Assembly: GCF_008831285.2 (NCBI RefSeq)
Contig: NC_045138.2
Coordinates: forward strand, 28,925,934-28,989,933
Direction of reading: 5' to 3'
Origin: Nymphaea colorata
Lineage: Eukaryota; Streptophyta; Magnoliopsida; Nymphaeales; Nymphaeaceae
Length of the DNA: 64,000 nt
Position numbers and translations under genes: made by a program
In this document: one piece after another, positions 58,639 through 64,000 of the stretch
Layout of the letters: each line of letters opens with the position of its first letter
How positions within the stretch are numbered: the stretch's first letter is position 1
The notes under the pieces: generated by a model
What the model saw: the letters and a program-made list of their open reading frames with translations, nothing else
What the model was told of the DNA's origin: nothing
The model's database searches: none

Positions 58639-61379
58639 TGGAAGAGGACGAGGGCTCCTCCGGCTGTCTCCCGCACAGACGCTCTGATGCTTTTCCCGCA
58701 CTTCAGCACGACCCGCCAAGAAAGAGAGACGGAGGGAGGCAGAACAGAACGACGAGGAATCGGTGCATAAGGGACGCACTCATGCATTGTTAGGTGAGAC
58801 CGATTGTCCGAATCTTAGATCTGTATCCATATTCGCAATGCTGACACTATTTGGACACTGTGGACTCCAGAATGATGGCCTTACCTGTGGGAAGCACGGG
58901 CTTTGTCTCCTTAAAGCGTGTTTGATTGCTGAAGTTATATCTGACAGCCGGGTGAAATTCTTTCAATTTTTCCAACACCTAGGCTGTAGCCATCAAATCA
59001 AATCAGGGAAAAAAAATTAGGTTAAATTTGTCCCTTTTTATAAAGACATTTATATTACTTCTAAATTTCAATTGGAATCGTAAGCCGCAGACTATTTTTT
59101 CTCAAAAATATTATACACTTCATGCAACTTTAAACACTAGCACAGATGGTTTGGGCTATCAAATGCTATTCAAGCACTATAGGAAATGGATGGAATCAGT
59201 GACGCTGGAAAACGTCACAAATGACATTTGCTGACTACGTTTTAGCATTAGTGAGGCCGTCAATTAAAGTAGCATGGGTAATTCATTTAAGGTGACTAAA
59301 TATACAATCGTCAGAAATAAAACTCATTTGTGATGATGTGACCATCGTCATTGAATTGGACTTAATGACAATCATACTGCAATTAGTATAGATGGAGACC
59401 ATCCTTAATGATGGTAGGGCACCATCAATGATTTTTGTATTTTTTTTATTAACTTTTTATTGTTTTATAATTTTTAGAATCTATTAAATGTTAAATTTTT
59501 TAAAATTTGCTGAAATTTTTTCAAGATATCTCCGAGATATACAAATTTATCATATTATACTCGAGAAATTCCTCGCCACATAATACTCATACAATATATA
59601 TGCAACAATGTCTGCAAGTATATTTTGAATATGTTGCATTATCAAAGCTTCCATGTAGGACGGACCTGTTGAAGTGCTTGTTTTTTGCAAAGAAACAGGC
59701 TTCTGGTTTAAATTGAACTGTTTATGGCTCTCAGAAAATGTGTTTTACATAAATAAGTCAGATTGAGCTGGTTCGCTAAGTTGAGAATATGCGTTCTCCC
59801 ACTTTTAATCTTGAGACCATGCATTCTTCATGGAAATGCGGTTTCTTCAGCTGAGTTTGTATGGGTTTTATGTGCTTGAGCTTGTCCGTGATTGTTCCAA
59901 AAAGCAGTAGAGCTTGATATTTACTTCTTGTTCAGCATGTTAAACCCAAACAATTTTCTGATTCAATTTTTGGTGATTTTTTTTTTACCTGAACTGGCAA
60001 AAGTAAATATGACTTGCTTTATTTTGCGTTGTGAATACAATACAATTGTAGCTCACATGTGTGTGTGAAGGAGATGTGATTAACACTAGGTAAATGTGTT
60101 TGTTATATTGTTCTTGACTTATATATTTGTTATTTTGGTTGTTCTTTTTAATTATTTTATGGATGTCATATATTTCACTATTTTGATGTTCTAGCTTATG
60201 CTTCAATGCCTTGAGGCTTACCTCTTTCGCCTTCAACAACATTGGATTAACAGAATCGTAACTTGGTGCATCGGTCCTTTTTTTTTGCTTTTGATCCATT
60301 TATTATTTTGATTGTTGTTAGTGAGGTTGTTATTTCTTTTATTAATCATCTGTCAACATTGTTTTTCGTTGTGATGTTGTGTTCTAAAGTTATGAAGCAA
60401 AAACGTTGTGAATTGTTGTCTTATTTGAAGTTTTAAAGTTTTTTTTGTCGTTTGAGAAAGTTCCTTTTTCTTATTCATGGGGTTTTATCGTTTTCATTCC
60501 TATTTAGTCGAGAAATATCTTTTTTTTTTTCTTTTGATAAATAAGGGAGAAAATTGGAGATGTGTATATATCGGATTTGAATCGATATTCGACCTAGAAA
60601 AACATTCTATATGAAAAAAAATATATATTTGATTAAGAAATTAGATCAGAAAATTACATCCGATCGAATTCGGATTTGAATAGATTTAGACATGGATTTG
60701 GATAGAAATTATTTTTTAAACAAATATTTTATGTCTAGTGCTCTTAAAATCAGCCAAATTCGGTTCACGGATTCAGATTTAGATTTGAATCGGATTTGAA
60801 TTGTATGGATTTCAGATTCGAATTAATTGGTTTTTGAATATCCAAAAAGCAGATATGCTTAACAGTACATTCAATTCAAATTTCATCCATTAGCATCTGC
60901 AGAAAAAACCTGTTTGTATCTGTAGATTTTTGTTTCTTCCTTTTGGGTGTTTTCTTTTTTCCAACGCAGTTCCCTTTTATGGTTCTGGTTGCCGTCCAGT
61001 ACTCACAATTGTTAGTTGTATTTGCAGAGTTCTGTTGTTCAGTGCAGTGTTTTCAGCGTTCTTGCATTGACAAAGATGCTTATCTTAAGGAACTGCTCTC
61101 TCCGGCAAAATCTTCCATTCTGACAAAAATGTACTCTCCATGATGGATATCGTCTATCCAATTATGTTCAATTAGTCATGGCACCATGAAAGTGGTTCAG
61201 AAATGGCAAAAGGGGACGTCTGAAACTGTGAAACATTCTATTTCTGTTCTATCAGCTATGCCCGTAGTTTCCCCTCATGCTCTCAAACACGCCCTCTCTC
61301 AGAGATCGAGTTGTGCATCTACTTATGCTATTTGACTATCTTGACCATAGGGTGATGAGGTGATCCCCTCCCTCTCTTT
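58639..61379. other. Intergenic region between TMX2-like and the PPR gene
   Basis: The two genes are divergent. The first roughly 120 bp should hold the TMX2-like leader and core promoter; it is GC-richer than the rest. 58800-60540 is AT-rich with only short frames. 60560-60870 is a patch rich in GGATTTGAAT-like motifs, similar in theme to patches near 43200, 46660 and 47500. The last few hundred bases would hold the PPR promoter; no clear TATA box was identified. Confidence 0.55.
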
Positions 61380-62762
61380 ATGCGTTGTCTCTCTTGCCCA
61401 TGGCTGCCTACAACCAAGCAACGCCTTCTTTCTCGCTCCACCATCTCCCATCGTCGATCTTACCATTCTTCTTGGCTCTCTGCCATCGATTTCACTCACG
61501 AAGCATGCATCTCCCACCTCCGGTCTTGCACCAACTTGTCGGAACTCAACCAAATCCACAGCCAAATGATCAAATCTGGTCTTTCAGATGCCCCATTTTC
61601 TACCTTCCTCTGCAACAATGTCATTCGATCCTATGTTAGGCTTGGCGCTCCTCGGCTCGCGTTCTCCACATTCATTCGGATGAATCATGTAGGTGTATCG
61701 CCAGATAATTATACTTTCCCGGCCATTCTGAAGGCAACCACACAGATTTTTGCTCTACGGGAGGGCCGAGCAATCCATGGAGTCGCAATGAAAATTGGGT
61801 TGGACACAGATGTGTTCGTTGAGAGCGGGTTGATTCATTTGTATGCAAAGTTTGGCGAGTTCGATGATGCGCACCAAGTATTTGATGAAAGTCCTCATAG
61901 AAAATTGGGGTCCTGGAATGCCATAATTTCTGGATTTGTGCAAGGTGGTCGCAGCCATGAGGCTCTGTCGATGTTCTTCGAGCTCGGAAGGTCAGGATTG
62001 GTGCCAGACGATGTCACCATTGTGAGCGTTGTGCCAGCCTGTGCGAGCTTGGGCGATTTGGACCTAGCCTCTCAAATCCATGGTTGTGCAGTAAAACTGT
62101 GCCTTACCGAGTCTGAAGTCTTGACTCAGAATGCGTTGGTGGATATGTATGGGAAATGTGGTCGAATGGATCTTGCTAGGAAGATGTTCGATGAAATGCC
62201 CCAAAGAAATGTCTCATCATGGACTTCTATGATAGTTGGCCTAGCAGTAAATGGTCTTGCAACTGATGCCTTAAGGTGTTTTGAGCAAATGCTGATTGCA
62301 GGTGTGAGGCCAAACCATGTAACATTTGTAGGTGTTTTGAGTGCCTGTGTTCATGCTGGTTTGGTGGATGAGGGACTGAACTACTTTGATGAAATGGTGC
62401 ATGGACATAAGATGGTGCCGATGATGCAACATTATGGATGCATGGTTGATCTTCTTGGCCGAGCTGGGCGGTTACAGGAGGCAAAGGAGATGATAGAAAG
62501 CATGCCCATGAAGCCGAATGTTGTCATATGGGGTGCTTTACTTGGTGCTTGTGAGAAGCACACAAGCGTGGACATTGGGGAATGGGTAGCCAGACATTTG
62601 CTGGAATTGGAGCCGGATAGTGATGGGGTGTATGTTGTTCTGTCAAATATTTATGCTAGTGCAAACATGTGGGAAGATGTTCAAAGTACAAGGAGGAAGA
62701 TGAAGGAGGGAAGTGTTGCTAAAACCCCTGGTTTTAGTTTAGCAACAAACTCTTCCTATTAG
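61380..62762 (+). CDS. PLS-class pentatricopeptide repeat (PPR) protein with E domain, 460 aa, intronless
   Basis: The N-terminal 40 residues are rich in Arg, Ser and His with few acids (MRCLSCPWLP, then SRSTISHRRS), which looks like an organelle targeting peptide. PPR motifs of alternating P, L and S type follow from about residue 45 to 380, for example NAIISGFVQGG, VPDDVTIVSVVPACAS, NALVDMYGKCG, SWTSMIVGLAVNG and YGCMVDLLGRAGRL. An E domain begins near 383 (WGALLGACEKH) and ends KTPGFSLATNSSY. There is no DYW deaminase domain, so any C-to-U editing role would need a partner enzyme. Length and ending recall the mitochondrial At1g77170 type, from memory only. These proteins bind organelle RNA in a sequence-specific way. 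The lack of introns is typical of plant PPR genes. The target transcript cannot be inferred by eye. Confidence 0.93.
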   Translation: MRCLSCPWLPTTKQRLLSRSTISHRRSYHSSWLSAIDFTHEACISHLRSCTNLSELNQIHSQMIKSGLSDAPFSTFLCNNVIRSYVRLGAPRLAFSTFIRMNHVGVSPDNYTFPAILKATTQIFALREGRAIHGVAMKIGLDTDVFVESGLIHLYAKFGEFDDAHQVFDESPHRKLGSWNAIISGFVQGGRSHEALSMFFELGRSGLVPDDVTIVSVVPACASLGDLDLASQIHGCAVKLCLTESEVLTQNALVDMYGKCGRMDLARKMFDEMPQRNVSSWTSMIVGLAVNGLATDALRCFEQMLIAGVRPNHVTFVGVLSACVHAGLVDEGLNYFDEMVHGHKMVPMMQHYGCMVDLLGRAGRLQEAKEMIESMPMKPNVVIWGALLGACEKHTSVDIGEWVARHLLELEPDSDGVYVVLSNIYASANMWEDVQSTRRKMKEGSVAKTPGFSLATNSSY

Positions 62763-64000
62763 CGTGCAGAAACAACCATTCTGTCCATAATTTGTACTGA
62801 TTCCTTTGAAAGTCTGTCTAGGCATTTTATGGCAACTATGGACTCATATTGAACCTAATGAGGTTGGGAGCAGTGGGGCTAGCTGTAAGCATCAGTATGC
62901 TTATGTTTTGTCTCTTTATAAAAGGTTACACAAGCTTAGGTATTGCAGCAAGGAGTACTTTTGCAGTTGTCAGTAGATTTGAAATAGTTATGGGCATCAC
63001 ATTTTCCTTTTCCTCTTCTTAGTTATTTTTTTGCCTTGTTATCCTTTGTCAAGGTATTACTATTACCAGCCTGTTCCAGTTTCCTAGTAACATTTTTGTT
63101 GATACCTTCATTGGGTAACAAAATGTATGTGTTACTTTGTAATTAATTATCTCTCTCACCACAAATCGATTTTATGTAGCAAATACATACTTGTTACAAG
63201 TGGGGCAAGTGGATTGGTTTGTCAACTACTTTAAGTTGGACAGTTCTTATCTCAATTGAGATAATGAAAAAAATCATTTCATTTTTTTATTTGAAACTTT
63301 TGGCCTGATAGCACACAGGAATCAATAGTAGGACTTGTAGCATAAAGCAGGCAGGACATAAACGGGGGAAGGAATCATTTCTCATTTAAACTGTGAAGTT
63401 GAAGTACCAAATTATCTTGTACTAATTATTGAAAGGATGAGAGTGTGTGTACTGTCACAGTGGTGGGGGAGAGGTAATTTAAAGAGTATCAAAAGCTAAA
63501 TCACCTCAAAAATGGATTTAGTATTGCTATGCCTGGATCAGGCAGGAGCATGATGTTTATAATGTGGTTTCCTCTGTCCCACCTTGCCATGAATATGCGG
63601 TCTATTACATTGATGGTGTCTGTTGATGTTCGTGAAGAAAGAAGCCAAAAAAGTTCCATTCAGATTAACCCTAATCTCTTTTCAGCGATTAGTAAAAAAG
63701 TTACATGGCGATCCTCCCTCCTTATTACATTATGTTCAAGAAATAAATAAGTCCTAAAATTTTCAAGTAAGTATCAAAAACAAATTAATATTCTCTTCAG
63801 CAGTCCCAATACATTTTAAATAAGGATTCAAATTATGTTTTGAGTTTTAAACAACCATTTCTAAGTTCTGTACTTGGCTTTCTTTATGCTGATAAGTTTA
63901 TGAGAGCTTTAGTTTGAATCTTTAGTGGCCTTTTTATTTCCTTTCATTTTTTGTACAATTAGTTCAAGATGGATCATAGGAAGCCTTCGCAGATGATATT
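62763..64000. other. Downstream of the PPR gene, nothing recognised
   Basis: AT-rich sequence with only short frames lacking motifs. The first few hundred bases would include the PPR 3' UTR. I see no further gene or mobile element before the window ends. Confidence 0.55.

Noticed and set aside
58638-58779. Longer N-terminus for the TMX2-like protein
   Set aside because: The frame is open to 58779 but the only upstream start there is GTG; ATG 58638 gives the family's usual N-terminus.
1-64000. CRISPR array, bacterial operon, phage or virus-derived genes
   Set aside because: No regularly spaced repeat-spacer structure, no ribosome-binding-site-led gene clusters and no viral protein motifs were seen; the window is plant nuclear DNA.
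1-64000. Conserved plant miRNA precursor
   Set aside because: I looked for mature sequences of common families (156, 159, 164, 166, 172, 319, 390, 396) and found only the miR165/166 target site, not a precursor. This was by eye and not exhaustive.

Overview
The window is nuclear DNA of a flowering plant. The evidence is GT-AG spliced genes of plant-specific or plant-type families (class III HD-Zip with a miR165/166 site, DUF1677, an E-class PPR protein), long AT-rich intergenic DNA, microsatellites and small plant-type transposons. I cannot name the species. The HD-Zip III protein is closest in my memory to the ATHB15/CORONA branch.

Layout: (1) At the left edge is the 3' part of a lachrymatory-factor-synthase-like SRPBCC gene (1-470, +), followed by about 8.4 kb without a credible gene. 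(2) Two DUF1677 genes lie in the same orientation: 8869-9435 (single exon) and 14983-15644 (two exons; the short first exon was found by hand). (3) 18325-27379 on the minus strand is a complete 18-exon HD-Zip III gene (839 codons by my splicing), with a probable non-coding 5' exon at about 29018-29395 and a TATA box at 29424-29433. Its miR165/166 site is split by an intron, and one intron has a GC donor. (4) 29.4-50.3 kb is gene-poor: hAT-type and other MITE-like elements, a tRNA-derived SINE-like element, tandem duplications, microsatellites and GC-rich islands. (5) 50286-58638 on the minus strand is a 10-exon TMX2-like thioredoxin-fold membrane protein gene (260 codons). (6) 61380-62762 on the plus strand is an intronless PPR gene, followed by 1.2 kb with nothing recognisable.

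The genes are not functionally clustered, as is normal in plants; the only plausible local relationship is the DUF1677 pair. The HD-Zip III gene is a developmental transcription factor expected to be under miR165/166 control. TMX2-like would act in the ER membrane and the PPR protein in organelle RNA processing. I did not find a convincing novel system. The most checkable oddities are the GC-AG intron and split miRNA site, possible short HD-Zip products from a weak donor, a promoter-like GC island without a gene, and several small transposons with clear ends. All exon models come from reading splice sites and family conservation by eye; no transcript or database search was available.
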